Origin: Deltaproteobacteria bacterium
Lineage (GTDB): Bacteria > Myxococcota_A > UBA796 > GCA-2862545
NCBI GenBank assembly: GCA_006226595.1
Contig: SBGP01000081.1
Span: 62,001 to 126,000, forward strand
DNA: 64,000 nt
Direction of reading: 5' to 3'
The translations under genes were made by a program, and so were the position numbers. The notes beneath the pieces were generated by a model. That model saw only the letters and a list, made by a program, of their open reading frames with translations. It was not told the DNA's origin and searched no databases. This document shows positions 35,201 to 43,364 of the stretch, in pieces (the first letter of the stretch is position 1; each line of letters begins with the position of its first letter).

Positions 35201-35856
35201 CGGTGTCGTGGTCGCCGGATGCGCGCTTCGTCGCCAGCGGCAGCGAAGCCGGAGAGGTCGTGCTGCACGCCACGAGCGGTGAGCGCCTGGGCGCGCTGGC
35301 TGTCGGCGAGGGTCCGGTCCACGCGCTGCAGTTCACCGAGGACGCCGAGCAGGTACTGGCCCACACCGAGGACCGGGTCGTGCTGCTCGCGACCGACGGG
35401 CTCACCCCGGTCGCGTCGATTGCCGAGCGCGCCTCCTCGGCGGCGCTGTCGCCGGACGGTCGCCTGGTCGCGGTCGGTCGGGTCGACGGCTCCGTGGAGC
35501 TGCTCGACGCCCAGGGACGCCTGCAGCGGACGATGGTCGGGCATACCGAGCCCGCGGGCTCCGCGCGGTTCAGCGCCGATGGCAAGCTGCTCGCCACCGC
35601 CTCCCGCGACCGGAGCGTGCGGCTGTGGGAGGTCGCCACCGGGCGGGAGATCGCGCGGCTGCTCGGCCACGAGCGGGGTGCGTCCTCCGTGTCCTTCCGC
35701 GAGGACGACCGGGTCCTGGCGTCCGCCGACAGCGACGGGCGGGTCCTGCTCTGGGACGTCGACTCCGCACGTCAGCCGCCGGCCGAGGTACTCGCCCGCA
35801 TCGAGGAAGCCTTCGGAGCCCGGCGCATCTTGGGCGGCGTGGGGTTCGGCCCATGA
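32206..35856 (+). CDS. Anti-sigma-like zinc finger, pseudokinase, Ser/Thr kinase, WD40 fusion protein
   Basis: GTG start within GTGA. Residues 8-32 (DEHLAVAEVPHEVAEHLSAC, then PRCR) have the His-x3-Cys-x2-Cys spacing of zf-HC2 anti-sigma domains. Residues 72-262 align with a kinase fold but have lost catalysis: HHGHVGGRH stands where HRDLKPxN belongs, and LLDGWGLG where DFG belongs. Residues 275-545 form an apparently active kinase: GRGGMGVVH, Lys304, VVHRDLKPGNVM (401-409), DWG for DFG, and GTPGYMPAEQ. One membrane helix (553-572) follows, then a long WD40/beta-propeller (for example SADGKLLATASRDRSVRLWE). If the helix inserts, the propeller is periplasmic and could sense a ligand. Its stop overlaps the porin-like gene by ATGA. 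Confidence 0.9.
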   Translation: MTVHPPDEHLAVAEVPHEVAEHLSACPRCRVQRRLLTAAPVQDGAQETTRAARDELAGALGAGQRVAEGDVIAGFTLLGWRAAAPGRLLYDARGPKGGAAVVEVFATPPPYDLRRRAALHHPGLPRVLAVDEEGAWLVREPVLGETLEEALAGASVGRWVALLAQCVGALAALHAAGLHHGHVGGRHARVGPGGRLQLLDGWGLGSADPETDWVATGRVFRELVPSEVLRRAPAALVELCASMSDPNPAVRPDAVEILSAVLAHHHPAEAHASRYSDEGTLGRGGMGVVHRVHDPLLRRHVALKALADGLDRPADAARFVAEAQVTAQLQHPGVVPVHEMSAMPDGTPYFTMKEVVGRTLADVLHGVHRVGDPEWTLPRLLEVFRRVCEAVAYAHARGVVHRDLKPGNVMIGDFGEVLVVDWGLAAVYADDVPEPVYADFVPRSGRALGTPGYMPAEQRAGGEAAPANDVYALGAMLWEILCGDPPDTGVAPFEPAELVSIARRALSTDPAARYPDALALAREVAAWQAGEVVPSHHYSAMERLGRTLRPYQTHLVVGSLGVLLLGALGTAASQLAESREENRRASAMVLAERAQNALLDGDSVRATAYAAASLVEDDQPGPRGIIAAVSRAWVPTLLAPPRALVQPCSHLAVLADGAAACASSAGLHVYAGDAKPWNPVSAPVAALAEGADGALGVASDEVRVFRDRAQVASWPVAASTLVAVDGAWAWAHEDRAYFAREGESPVSSPSLGESIRDMVVCGEELMLVGSSGLWHWLPGENALTKAFDAGAPGVVRCTARGRQLALASDDDILLWAVNPPVEKARIHEHEAPVTDLAWSGRGTLLASAAEDGTVRLWTPSRQDELARLPGDESGGVVAFSHDGESLVAATGGVLRRWDIRGSGPRHRIDTVVPVADVGWTSAGEVTTVDRNGVLRLFDPEHGHRTGRLRLAGQSIRAASGCLRTGALAVALCDGSLAVVEPGSLEMRWRVPAHESCASAVSWSPDARFVASGSEAGEVVLHATSGERLGALAVGEGPVHALQFTEDAEQVLAHTEDRVVLLATDGLTPVASIAERASSAALSPDGRLVAVGRVDGSVELLDAQGRLQRTMVGHTEPAGSARFSADGKLLATASRDRSVRLWEVATGREIARLLGHERGASSVSFREDDRVLASADSDGRVLLWDVDSARQPPAEVLARIEEAFGARRILGGVGFGP

Positions 35857-37022
35857 TGTGGTGCCTGCTCGCGCTCGCATTCGCCGAAGACCCTTCGGTA
35901 CGGGTCTCGGGCTACCTCGACGTGGGTGGCTTCGCGACCACCGGCGATGGGGTCAGCTACCGTCGCGATCCAGCCGGCGAGATCACCGATCACCCCGACG
36001 AGGTGTGGGTGTTCTACGGCGATCCCTGGGCCGGCACCGTGAACAGCCGCGGTGAGCCGGCGGATCTCGGCAACGACCGCAACAACCTCGATCGCGTCGA
36101 CTTCATCCACAGCGCAGGCAAGCCCTCGCTGCTCGTGAACACGGCCAACGTGTCGATTGCGGCAGCGCGGGGACCGCGGCTTGCCGCCCAGCTCTCGGTC
36201 GACCTGCTGCCTCGGACGGGGGCCCTCGGTGCGCCCGGCGATGCGCTGGTCGTCGACCTCGCCTACCTCGACATGCTGCCGTGGGAGAACGCGAACGTGC
36301 GACTGTACGTGGGCAAGGTGAGCAGCGCCTTCGGCCGTGAGTACCAGGTGCGGCTCGCGACCGAGCGCTTCGGCATCACGCCGTCGCTGATGAGCCGCTA
36401 CACGGTGGGCACGCCCACCGGCGTGAAGCTGCGCGCCTCGGCGCTCGACCGCCGTTTGTGGGTCACCGCGTCGCTCACGAATGGCGGCACGACGACGTCG
36501 CGCTTCGGACACTTCTACGACGAGCTCGACTCGAACCTGGGCAAGACGGCGACCGCTCGGGTGGCTGGTCGCCTACGCGGGCTGGCCGTGGCCGAGCTCG
36601 GCGTGAGCGGGCAGGTGGGCTCGGTCGACGGGCAGCCCGATGCGAGCGTGGTCGGCTGGCAGGCGGGTGCGGATGCCTCCGTGCGCGTCGAGGAGCTCGA
36701 GGTCGTTGCCGAGGCCATGCTCGTGCGTCTTCCCGCCGACCTGCCCGACGAAGACTTCGTGCACGCCCACGGCGGCTATCTCGAGACTCGGTGGACCTTC
36801 CGGCCCAAGTGGGGAGCGCTGCTCCGCTTCGACTGGCGTCGGGCCGAGATGCGCGTCGTCGACAACTTCTACGACTCGAACGTCGGGAGGGTGGCGGTGG
36901 GCCTGCGGGTTCGACCGGTGCCAGAGCTCGTGCTCAAGCTCGAGTACCTCGGCATTGTCGAGTTCGTGGGACGATCCTTCCCCGACGACGTGATCACCAC
37001 CTCCTGCGTCTACCGCTTCTGA
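35853..37022 (+). CDS. Outer-membrane beta-barrel / porin-like protein
   Basis: Short signal (MMWCLLALAFAEDP), then alternating amphipathic strands typical of a barrel (VRVSGYLDVGGFATTG, VRLYVGKVSSAFGREYQVRLATE, LLRFDWRRAEMRVVDNFYDS, VRPVPELVLKLEYLGIVEFV) and a C-terminal aromatic residue (CVYRF), the usual outer-membrane insertion signal. 389 residues, about 16 strands by eye. Third gene of the sigma operon, starting in ATGA overlap with the kinase and ending 6 bases before the cupredoxin gene. It may admit the substrate or metal used by the two redox proteins that follow. Confidence 0.8.
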   Translation: MMWCLLALAFAEDPSVRVSGYLDVGGFATTGDGVSYRRDPAGEITDHPDEVWVFYGDPWAGTVNSRGEPADLGNDRNNLDRVDFIHSAGKPSLLVNTANVSIAAARGPRLAAQLSVDLLPRTGALGAPGDALVVDLAYLDMLPWENANVRLYVGKVSSAFGREYQVRLATERFGITPSLMSRYTVGTPTGVKLRASALDRRLWVTASLTNGGTTTSRFGHFYDELDSNLGKTATARVAGRLRGLAVAELGVSGQVGSVDGQPDASVVGWQAGADASVRVEELEVVAEAMLVRLPADLPDEDFVHAHGGYLETRWTFRPKWGALLRFDWRRAEMRVVDNFYDSNVGRVAVGLRVRPVPELVLKLEYLGIVEFVGRSFPDDVITTSCVYRF

Positions 37023-37028
37023 GGCTGC

Positions 37029-37658
37029 ATGCGTTCCATCCTTGCCCTACTGCTGCTGTCCACGACCCCGGCCCTCGCCGAGGGGCCCGCGGCCATCGAG
37101 GGGCGCGTCGAGCTCAAGCGTCGGCCGACGGATGGTCCGGTGGTCGTGTACGTGGACGGGGAAGGGCCGGACTTCAGCACGCCGCTCAACGGGAGGGTCG
37201 AGCAGCGCAACCTCGCGTTCGCACCGGGTTCGGCGGTGGTCAGCGTCGACAGCGTGGTCGACTTTCCCAACGAAGACAACGTGCTGCACAACGTGTTCTC
37301 GCTGACCCCCGGCTCAGAGTTCGACCTGCAGGAGTACGGCGCGGGTCGCACCCGCTCGTGGGAGCCCGCTCAAGCCGGTGAGGTCGAGATCTACTGCAAC
37401 CGTCACGAGGACATGGCGATGAAGATCCTCGTGCTCCCGAATGCCTGGTACGCGCAGGTCGAGGCGGACGGTAGCTTCAAGATCGAAGGGGTGAGCCCGG
37501 GTTCGCACACGCTGGTCGCGTGGTCCGCCAGTCACTGGGAGCAGCGCATCGACGTGAGTGTTCCCGAAGAAGGGGCGGTTCAAGCCAGCTTTGCGCTCAA
37601 GCGTCGCCCGGCGGATATCCCCCATACGAACAAGTTCGGCTTGCCCTACTACCGATGA
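37029..37658 (+). CDS. Cupredoxin-like copper protein with regulatory C-terminal beta domain
   Basis: A signal peptide (MRSILALLLLSTTPALA) then a plastocyanin/azurin-like fold. Copper-ligand candidates are His in NVLHNVFSL and Cys, His and Met in YCNRHEDMAMKI, the C-x2-H-x2-M cluster of type 1 or related sites. The last 60 residues (DGSFKIEGVSPGSHTLVAW) form a carboxypeptidase-regulatory-like beta domain. Architectures of this kind accompany MauG/di-haem peroxidases as electron donors or acceptors; the next gene is exactly that. GAGG precedes ATG 37029; the stop overlaps the next start by ATGA. Confidence 0.82.
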   Translation: MRSILALLLLSTTPALAEGPAAIEGRVELKRRPTDGPVVVYVDGEGPDFSTPLNGRVEQRNLAFAPGSAVVSVDSVVDFPNEDNVLHNVFSLTPGSEFDLQEYGAGRTRSWEPAQAGEVEIYCNRHEDMAMKILVLPNAWYAQVEADGSFKIEGVSPGSHTLVAWSASHWEQRIDVSVPEEGAVQASFALKRRPADIPHTNKFGLPYYR

Positions 37659-38749
37659 GTGCCTCGATGCGAACCCTGCTTCTGTTGCCGTTGATGGCCT
37701 GCGTCCCCTCGGAGCCCCTGGCCCCGTGGAAGGTGGAGATGCTGCGCACCGAGTTCTCGATGGACGGGGTCGAGGTGCCGCCAGCACGTGACAACGCCTG
37801 GGGCGACGATCCCCTGGCCATCGAGCTCGGGCGCTGCCTGTTCCACGACACCCGGCTCTCCGAGCCGGTCGAGGGCATCGACCCGGTGAGCTGCAACACC
37901 TGCCACGACATCGAGCATGGTGGAGCGGACCCGCGGGGCACGCCGACAAGCCTCATGGCGAGCGGCGGCTACTCCAGCCGACAGAGCCCGTCGCTGTACA
38001 ACGGTGCGTGGCGGGGCACTGGCGTCGGCTGGAACTGGGAGGGCAGCAAGTCGGAGATGTGGCGGCAGATCCAGGGCCCGCTGCAGGGCCACCCGCACAA
38101 CAGCGATCCCTTGGAGGTCTCGCAGCGGGTGCTCACGTTCCATGGTGAGCAGTACGAGGCGACCTTCGGTGCACCGCCGGTGCTGCCGGCCGGTCCCTAC
38201 GAGGAGCTCTCCGCCGCGGAAGACCTCGTGGTGATGAGCGTGTTCGACAATGTCGCCAAGTCGCTCGAGGCCTACAGTCGCACCCTGGTCAGCCAGGACT
38301 CGGCCTTCGACCGCGCGGTGAACGGCGAACCCGAGGCGATGTCCTCGGCGGCGTGGCGCGGCGCGGACGTGTTCATCGGCGATGGCTTCTGCAACGAGTG
38401 CCATCGCGGCCCTGCGTTCTCGGACCAGACGCTGCACAACATCGGCGTGTCGCAGGCCAACGGACCACTCGTGCCGTCGGTCGACCCGGGACAGGGCGTG
38501 TTCCTGACCCCCGGGCTGCGCGGAGTGTCGCGGACCGCGCCCTATATGCACAACGGCTCCGTCGACAGCCTGTGGGACGTGCTCGAGTTCTACCGCTTCG
38601 GAGGGCATGCCTCAGGCTACGTGGGCGAGTCGGAGATCCGCGAGCTCCACCTGACCGACGAGCAGCTCGCCGACCTCGAGGCCTTCCTCAACGCTCTGGA
38701 TGGCGCGCCCCTGATGGCCGACCACATCACGGGCAAGGGCTGTCCCTGA
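37655..38749 (+). CDS. Di-haem cytochrome c peroxidase (MauG/CcpA family) lipoprotein
   Basis: Reduces hydrogen peroxide or performs MauG-like oxidations in the periplasm. Two haem-c motifs: CNTCH in PVSCNTCHDIEHGG and CNECH in GFCNECHRGPAFSD, with conserved regions LGRCLFHDTRLS, RQSPSLYNGAW, FLTPGLRGVSRTAPYMHNGS and an axial-ligand Met in this last segment. Signal with lipobox (LLLLPLMACVPS). ATG 37655 in ATGA overlap, or ATG 37667 four codons later. Fifth and last gene of the sigma-kinase operon. Confidence 0.92.
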   Translation: MSASMRTLLLLPLMACVPSEPLAPWKVEMLRTEFSMDGVEVPPARDNAWGDDPLAIELGRCLFHDTRLSEPVEGIDPVSCNTCHDIEHGGADPRGTPTSLMASGGYSSRQSPSLYNGAWRGTGVGWNWEGSKSEMWRQIQGPLQGHPHNSDPLEVSQRVLTFHGEQYEATFGAPPVLPAGPYEELSAAEDLVVMSVFDNVAKSLEAYSRTLVSQDSAFDRAVNGEPEAMSSAAWRGADVFIGDGFCNECHRGPAFSDQTLHNIGVSQANGPLVPSVDPGQGVFLTPGLRGVSRTAPYMHNGSVDSLWDVLEFYRFGGHASGYVGESEIRELHLTDEQLADLEAFLNALDGAPLMADHITGKGCP

Positions 38750-38803
38750 GAAAAGTTGTGACGACCTCCGAGACCGCCACACCAAGGGGCAAGAGAGGTC
38801 GTC

Positions 38804-39343
38804 ATGCTGCTGTCCATCCTTGCCATCTCCGCGAGTCTCGCGCACACCCCCGTCGACACCGAGGTCCGGGTCCAGGGAGCGGACAGCTTCTCGATGGCCG
38901 CCGAGGCGGTGGTGGACGCGTCCCTCGACGACGTGGCCGAGCTGCTCGGTGACTGCGAGGCCACCGCTGCGTGGTTCCCGCAGATCGTGCACACCGAGCG
39001 GGTGGGTACGGCCTGCGTGGGTCAGAGCGCGATGCCCTGGCCGCTCAAGGCGCGCAGCTGGTCGCTGACGAGTGAGGTGGAGGCCAGCGACGCCGGCCTC
39101 GTGCGTCACTTCGCCTACGTCGACGGCAGCGGCAACCTCGACGACGTGCAGGGTCGCTGGGTGCTCAGCACCGAGGGTACGCAGACCCGCGTGCGCTGGG
39201 AGGCGCGCATCGACCTCGGCCTGCAGGTGCAGAGCTCGATTGTCGGCTGGGGCACCCGGCAGGTGGTCGACCAGGTGATGCCCGCGCTCGAGGCGGAGCT
39301 CCGCCGCCGCGACCGCATGGCGGACGCGGTCGCGGGGCTGTGA
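38804..39343 (+). CDS. Exported SRPBCC/START-fold protein
   Basis: A signal peptide (MLLSILAISASLAHTP) followed by a 160-residue polyketide-cyclase/START-like fold: EAVVDASLDDVAELLGDCEATAAWFPQIVHTERVG and the long C-terminal helix QVVDQVMPALEAELRRRDRM. Members bind hydrophobic ligands in a helix-grip cavity. AGAGG precedes ATG 38804. It lies 55 bases past the peroxidase stop, so it might belong to the same transcript; no terminator separates them. Confidence 0.75.
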   Translation: MLLSILAISASLAHTPVDTEVRVQGADSFSMAAEAVVDASLDDVAELLGDCEATAAWFPQIVHTERVGTACVGQSAMPWPLKARSWSLTSEVEASDAGLVRHFAYVDGSGNLDDVQGRWVLSTEGTQTRVRWEARIDLGLQVQSSIVGWGTRQVVDQVMPALEAELRRRDRMADAVAGL

Positions 39344-39362
39344 GTCCGCTGCAGAAGGCTGG

Positions 39363-41249
39363 CTAGAGGCTCTTCACGAAGCTGGTGAGGTCCGCGAGTT
39401 GCTCTTCGGAGAGCATGGACGCATCGCCCATGGAGCCGGTGACCGCGGTGCTCATGACCTCTTCGAGGGTGCCGCGACTTCCGTCGTGGAAGTACGGACC
39501 GGAGCTCGCGATGCCGCGCAGCGTCGGCGTGTCGACCGAGGTTCCGCCAAGCACCGCGTGGGACTGGCCGTCGGTGTAGGCCGGAGCCGGGTGGCACTCG
39601 GCGCAGCCGACCTCGGGTCGGTTGAAGATCTCTTCGCCGCGCACGACCGCGTCGCGGTCGAGCTTCCACGAGGGCTCGGGCTGGCGGGTCCAGTCGACAT
39701 AGGCGGCCACGTTGTCCGCGGTGAGCTGCGACGCGCCGCCGCCGCCCATGCGCCCCACGGTGGTGAGCTGGACTTCGTCGGCGACGCTGGCGACGCCGCC
39801 GGCCCACGTGATCGGCGCGGTGTCCGAGACCGTTCCGACGAGCGTCGGGGTCTGGCGAGCACCGCCCTCGAGCGGCCAGGACAGGCCATCCTCGCGGCTG
39901 TCGAAGTGACAGGTCGCGCAGCTCACGCCGGAGCCGGAGGCCTGCATCTCGCTGTCGCGCGCGGTGTGGAAGGCGAGGCGACCGGCCTCGACCTCGGGCG
40001 ACAGCCGGCTCTCCTCGACGCGTACGCCGCTGCCGATGTGGCCGCCGTCCTCACCGGTGTTGCCGTACGAGAACTCGCCCTGGAACGGGACGACCGAGCG
40101 GTCGAGCCAGTTGTGGACGACCTTGGTGTCGGCGTCCACGTACACCACGGACCGCGGACCATTGCCGGTGGTCGCGGTGGCGCGCGGGGGCGAGGTGAAG
40201 CCGCGGAGGCGGAACTCGTCGTGATCGATGAACGCGGTGGTCGACAGGGTGTTGCCCATGTCGGTCTCGCCGCGGGTCAGGCTGACGACCGTGCGGCTGC
40301 CCTCCATCGGCATCAGGAAGTCCTTGCCGTCGGGGGACACGGTGATGCTCGAGATGAACGAGCGCACGACGATCGGGTCGAACTCGGACGGGCCCTGGAT
40401 GGCGGAGACGGCGTGGAGCACGGACAGGCTGCGCTGCACGCGGCCGTTGCCGTCGAGGCCAAACACCGCCGCACCGGGGTTGAAGCGGCCGACGCCCGCG
40501 GTGACCGGCGCGTAGTAGGCGTTGTTGCCTGCGGCCGCGGACTCGATGGCGGAGGTCTCGTTGTCGACCTCGAGCACCGGCACGAGCAGGAAGCGACCGT
40601 CGGGGGAGACCGCCGGGTCGCCGGTGACGCGCGTGGTGAGGTTGACCTCGCGCGTGGCGTTGCGGGCCTTGGTGAGCGGCGGCTCGAGGCTGATGACCTC
40701 GTCGCGGCTCACGTCGATCTGGTAGATGCCACCGGCCTTCTGGCAGCCGACGAACACGGTGTCGCCGGCGCTGATCGCGAGCCAGCGCGGCTCGTTGGGC
40801 ACTTCCCAGCGACCGAAGATCTCGAGGGTCTCGGCGTCGAGGCCGACGACCTCGTTCTCCATGGACAGCGCGACGAACACGCGGCCGTCCTCGTGCGTGA
40901 CCACGCCGTAGGGCTCGGCGCCGAGGGGCACCGTGCTCTCGAGCTCGAGGCCGTTGCCCGTGTCACGGAGCACCGCGAGGCTGCCCTCCTGGCGCAGGGT
41001 CGCGAACACGCGGTCGCCGTGGCGGGCGATGCGGGTCGGCTCACCGCCGACGTCCACCTTGCTCACGGCGTTGTTGCCGAGTGCGACCGTGGAGATCGTG
41101 CCCTCTTCGACGTTGACGACGTGCACTTCCTCGCGGTCCGCGGAGACCACGAGCGTGCGGGAGCCGCTGGGGTGAAGGGGATCGGCGAACTCGCCGGTGG
41201 TGCAGCCCGCGAGGGCCAGCGTCATCAGGAAGGGGGAAGCAAATCGCAT
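39363..41249 (-). CDS. Beta-propeller / di-haem cytochrome lipoprotein, copy A
   Basis: Lipoprotein signal MRFASPFLMTLALAGCTTGE, a seven- or eight-bladed YVTN-type propeller (VVSADREEVHVVNVEEGTIS, VPLGAEPYGVVTHEDGRVFVA, TVSPDGKDFLMPMEGSRTVV), then a cytochrome-c-peroxidase-like C-terminal domain with haem sites CATCH (VSCATCHFDSREDG) and CAECH (VGCAECHPAPAYTDG). ATG 41249 behind GGAGG; the longer open frame upstream has no signal. 628 residues. It is a paralogue of the gene upstream on the same strand, separated by 97 bases. The propeller may dock substrate or partner protein; the reaction is unknown. Confidence 0.87.
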   Translation of the reverse strand: MRFASPFLMTLALAGCTTGEFADPLHPSGSRTLVVSADREEVHVVNVEEGTISTVALGNNAVSKVDVGGEPTRIARHGDRVFATLRQEGSLAVLRDTGNGLELESTVPLGAEPYGVVTHEDGRVFVALSMENEVVGLDAETLEIFGRWEVPNEPRWLAISAGDTVFVGCQKAGGIYQIDVSRDEVISLEPPLTKARNATREVNLTTRVTGDPAVSPDGRFLLVPVLEVDNETSAIESAAAGNNAYYAPVTAGVGRFNPGAAVFGLDGNGRVQRSLSVLHAVSAIQGPSEFDPIVVRSFISSITVSPDGKDFLMPMEGSRTVVSLTRGETDMGNTLSTTAFIDHDEFRLRGFTSPPRATATTGNGPRSVVYVDADTKVVHNWLDRSVVPFQGEFSYGNTGEDGGHIGSGVRVEESRLSPEVEAGRLAFHTARDSEMQASGSGVSCATCHFDSREDGLSWPLEGGARQTPTLVGTVSDTAPITWAGGVASVADEVQLTTVGRMGGGGASQLTADNVAAYVDWTRQPEPSWKLDRDAVVRGEEIFNRPEVGCAECHPAPAYTDGQSHAVLGGTSVDTPTLRGIASSGPYFHDGSRGTLEEVMSTAVTGSMGDASMLSEEQLADLTSFVKSL

Positions 41250-41346
41250 GGGGGGGACCTCCGCCGCGCCGCAAGTAGTGTGGTCAACAGATTGTCCGGT
41301 CGCCACCACCAAAACGATTTCAGGTGGTGACGGTCCGGGACGACGA

Positions 41347-43200
41347 TCAGAGGCTGAGCAGGTAGGCGCGCAGATCCTCGATCTCGTCGGTGCTGAGCAT
41401 GCCGATGTCGCCCATGCGTCCGATGCGGGACGTCGACAGCACCGCGTCGAGGTCCATGGCCTCGCCGTTGTGGAAGTACGGGCCCGAAGCCGCGAGTCCA
41501 CGCAGGGTCGGCGTGTTGATCATCCGACCGCCGATGACTTCGTGGTTCTCGCCGTCGGTGAACGTCGGGGCCGGGTGGCACTCGGCGCAGCCGACGTCCT
41601 CGCGGTTGAACAGCACCTCGCCGCGGGCGATGGCGTCGCCGTCGATCTCCCAGCTGGGAAGCGCCGCGCGGGTGATGTCGATGTAGGCCGCCACGTCCGC
41701 CGCGAGCTGCGGGTCGGCGCCCTCTCCGCCCATGCGGTTGCCGCTGGTGAGGATGACCTCGGTCGTGATCTGCTGCACGCTGCCATCCCAGGTGATCGGC
41801 AGGGTGTCGGACATGACGCCGCCCAGGTTCATGGTCTGGCGCGGTCCATCCTCGAGGGACCAGGTCAGGCCGTCCTCGCGACCGTCGAAGTGGCAGGTCG
41901 CGCAGGTCACGCCGGAGCCGGGCGCCTGCATCGAGCTGTTCGTCGCGGTGTTGAACGCGTTGCGTCCGCGCTCGACGGAGGTCGAGAAATGCGAGACCTC
42001 GATCGGCGTGTCCATCGAGGTGGAGCTGCCGAACTCACCGTGGTTGAAGTCGATGCCGCCCATGACCGAGACGCTGCGGTCGAGCCAGTTGTGGACCACT
42101 GCCTCGTCCTGGTCGACGAAGGCGAGCGAGCGCGGACCGGTGGGCGTCGCGTAGGCCACCGCGAGCGGCGTCGAGTAGCCGTTCATCTTGAACAGCTCGG
42201 GCGAGACCAGGCCGTTGTCGAAGGCCTCCTGCTGCAGCTGGAGCACCGAGACCACGTGGCTGCCCTCCATCGGGACCAGGATCTGGTCGCCGGCGGGGGA
42301 GTAGATCGCCGCGGACGGGAAGCTGCGTGCCGCCGCGAAGCGGTCGTCGGAGAAGTCCTCGGTCGTCGCCGAGAGCACGGCGAGCGGGTTGTCCGCGTCC
42401 CCGTTGCGGCCCAGACCCATGAGGGCGACGCCCGGGTTGAAGCGGTCCGGACCCGGGCTGCTCGAGCCATAGGTGGTGTCCGAGGTCTGGGACTGGCCGT
42501 TGCCGCTGGTGCGGTTGTCGACCGAGAGGATCGGCACCGCGAGGAAGCGGCCATCCGGCGAGACGGACATGTCGCCGGTGATGCGGTTGGTGAGCTCGAC
42601 GCTCTCGCCGTCCTGGAGCGACCGCGTCACGGTGGGCAGCTCGACGCGCTCCACCACGTCGCGGTCGAGGTCGATCTGGTGCAGGCTCGCGTTCTTCATC
42701 GAGCCGACGTACACGCGGCGATGGCCACCGACGGCGACCCAGCGGGGCTCGTCGGGCACGGACCAGCGACCGGTCTCGACGAGGGTGTCGCTGTCGAGAG
42801 CGACGACGGCGTTCTCGCCGGCGAGGGCGACGAACAGCTCGCCCTCTTCGCTCGCGACGACGCCGAAGGGCTCGGCACCGAGGGGCAGGCGATCGACGAC
42901 GACCGCGGTGGAGCCCTGCAGCTCGACGACCGCCAGGGCGCCTTCGCCGCGCAGGGTCACGAAGTAGCGGTCGCCCACGCGAGCGACACGCGTCGGCTCG
43001 GAGCCGACCTCGATCGGATCCTGCGCCAGGCCGTTGACCTGAGCGACGGTGAGCGTGCCCTCCTCGACGTTGAGGGCGACGATGTGATCCATGTCCGCGT
43101 TGGCCGCAATCGTGCGGCTTCCCGTCGCGTGCATGGGGTTGTCGAGACTCGCGGTCTGGCAGCCCACGAGAGCCAGGGTCAGAACGAATGCGCGCTTCAT
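41347..43200 (-). CDS. Beta-propeller / di-haem cytochrome lipoprotein, copy B
   Basis: Same architecture as the neighbouring copy A: lipoprotein signal MKRAFVLTLALVGCQTAS, propeller (IVALNVEEGTLTV, LPLGAEPFGVVASEEGELFVA, SPAGDQILVPMEGSHVVSV), then haem sites CATCH (VTCATCHFDGREDG) and CAECH (VGCAECHPAPTFTDG). 617 residues. The two copies align over their full length, so they are a tandem duplication that has diverged widely. Start ATG 43200 sits directly behind a hairpin and U-tract; its only Shine-Dalgarno (GGAG) is inside the hairpin arm, suggesting controlled initiation. Confidence 0.87.
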   Translation of the reverse strand: MKRAFVLTLALVGCQTASLDNPMHATGSRTIAANADMDHIVALNVEEGTLTVAQVNGLAQDPIEVGSEPTRVARVGDRYFVTLRGEGALAVVELQGSTAVVVDRLPLGAEPFGVVASEEGELFVALAGENAVVALDSDTLVETGRWSVPDEPRWVAVGGHRRVYVGSMKNASLHQIDLDRDVVERVELPTVTRSLQDGESVELTNRITGDMSVSPDGRFLAVPILSVDNRTSGNGQSQTSDTTYGSSSPGPDRFNPGVALMGLGRNGDADNPLAVLSATTEDFSDDRFAAARSFPSAAIYSPAGDQILVPMEGSHVVSVLQLQQEAFDNGLVSPELFKMNGYSTPLAVAYATPTGPRSLAFVDQDEAVVHNWLDRSVSVMGGIDFNHGEFGSSTSMDTPIEVSHFSTSVERGRNAFNTATNSSMQAPGSGVTCATCHFDGREDGLTWSLEDGPRQTMNLGGVMSDTLPITWDGSVQQITTEVILTSGNRMGGEGADPQLAADVAAYIDITRAALPSWEIDGDAIARGEVLFNREDVGCAECHPAPTFTDGENHEVIGGRMINTPTLRGLAASGPYFHNGEAMDLDAVLSTSRIGRMGDIGMLSTDEIEDLRAYLLSL

Positions 43201-43247
43201 GAAAAAGACTCCGGTGCCCAACGCTCATTGTGCTGGGTTCCGGAGTC
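43201..43247 (-). promoter_or_regulatory. Hairpin with U-tract sequestering the ribosome-binding site of copy B
   Basis: Read on the minus strand: GACTCCGG (43247-43240) pairs with CCGGAGTC (43214-43207), with an inner CCCA/TGGG pair, followed by TTTTT, C, then the ATG at 43200. It has the form of an intrinsic terminator, yet it ends one base before the start codon, and the only Shine-Dalgarno (GGAG, eight bases from ATG) lies in its 3' arm. It may end thiolase-operon transcription, hide the ribosome-binding site, or both. Confidence 0.65.
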
Positions 43248-43364
43248 CTTCGCCACAACCGTCGAAAAAACAATCGATTCTGGCGCAGTGGGCATCCACC
43301 CTGGATTCTCCGCGATCTGGATGAACGGCGAGAGAAGGGGATGGACGCCCGTGGCTGCGTCGTT

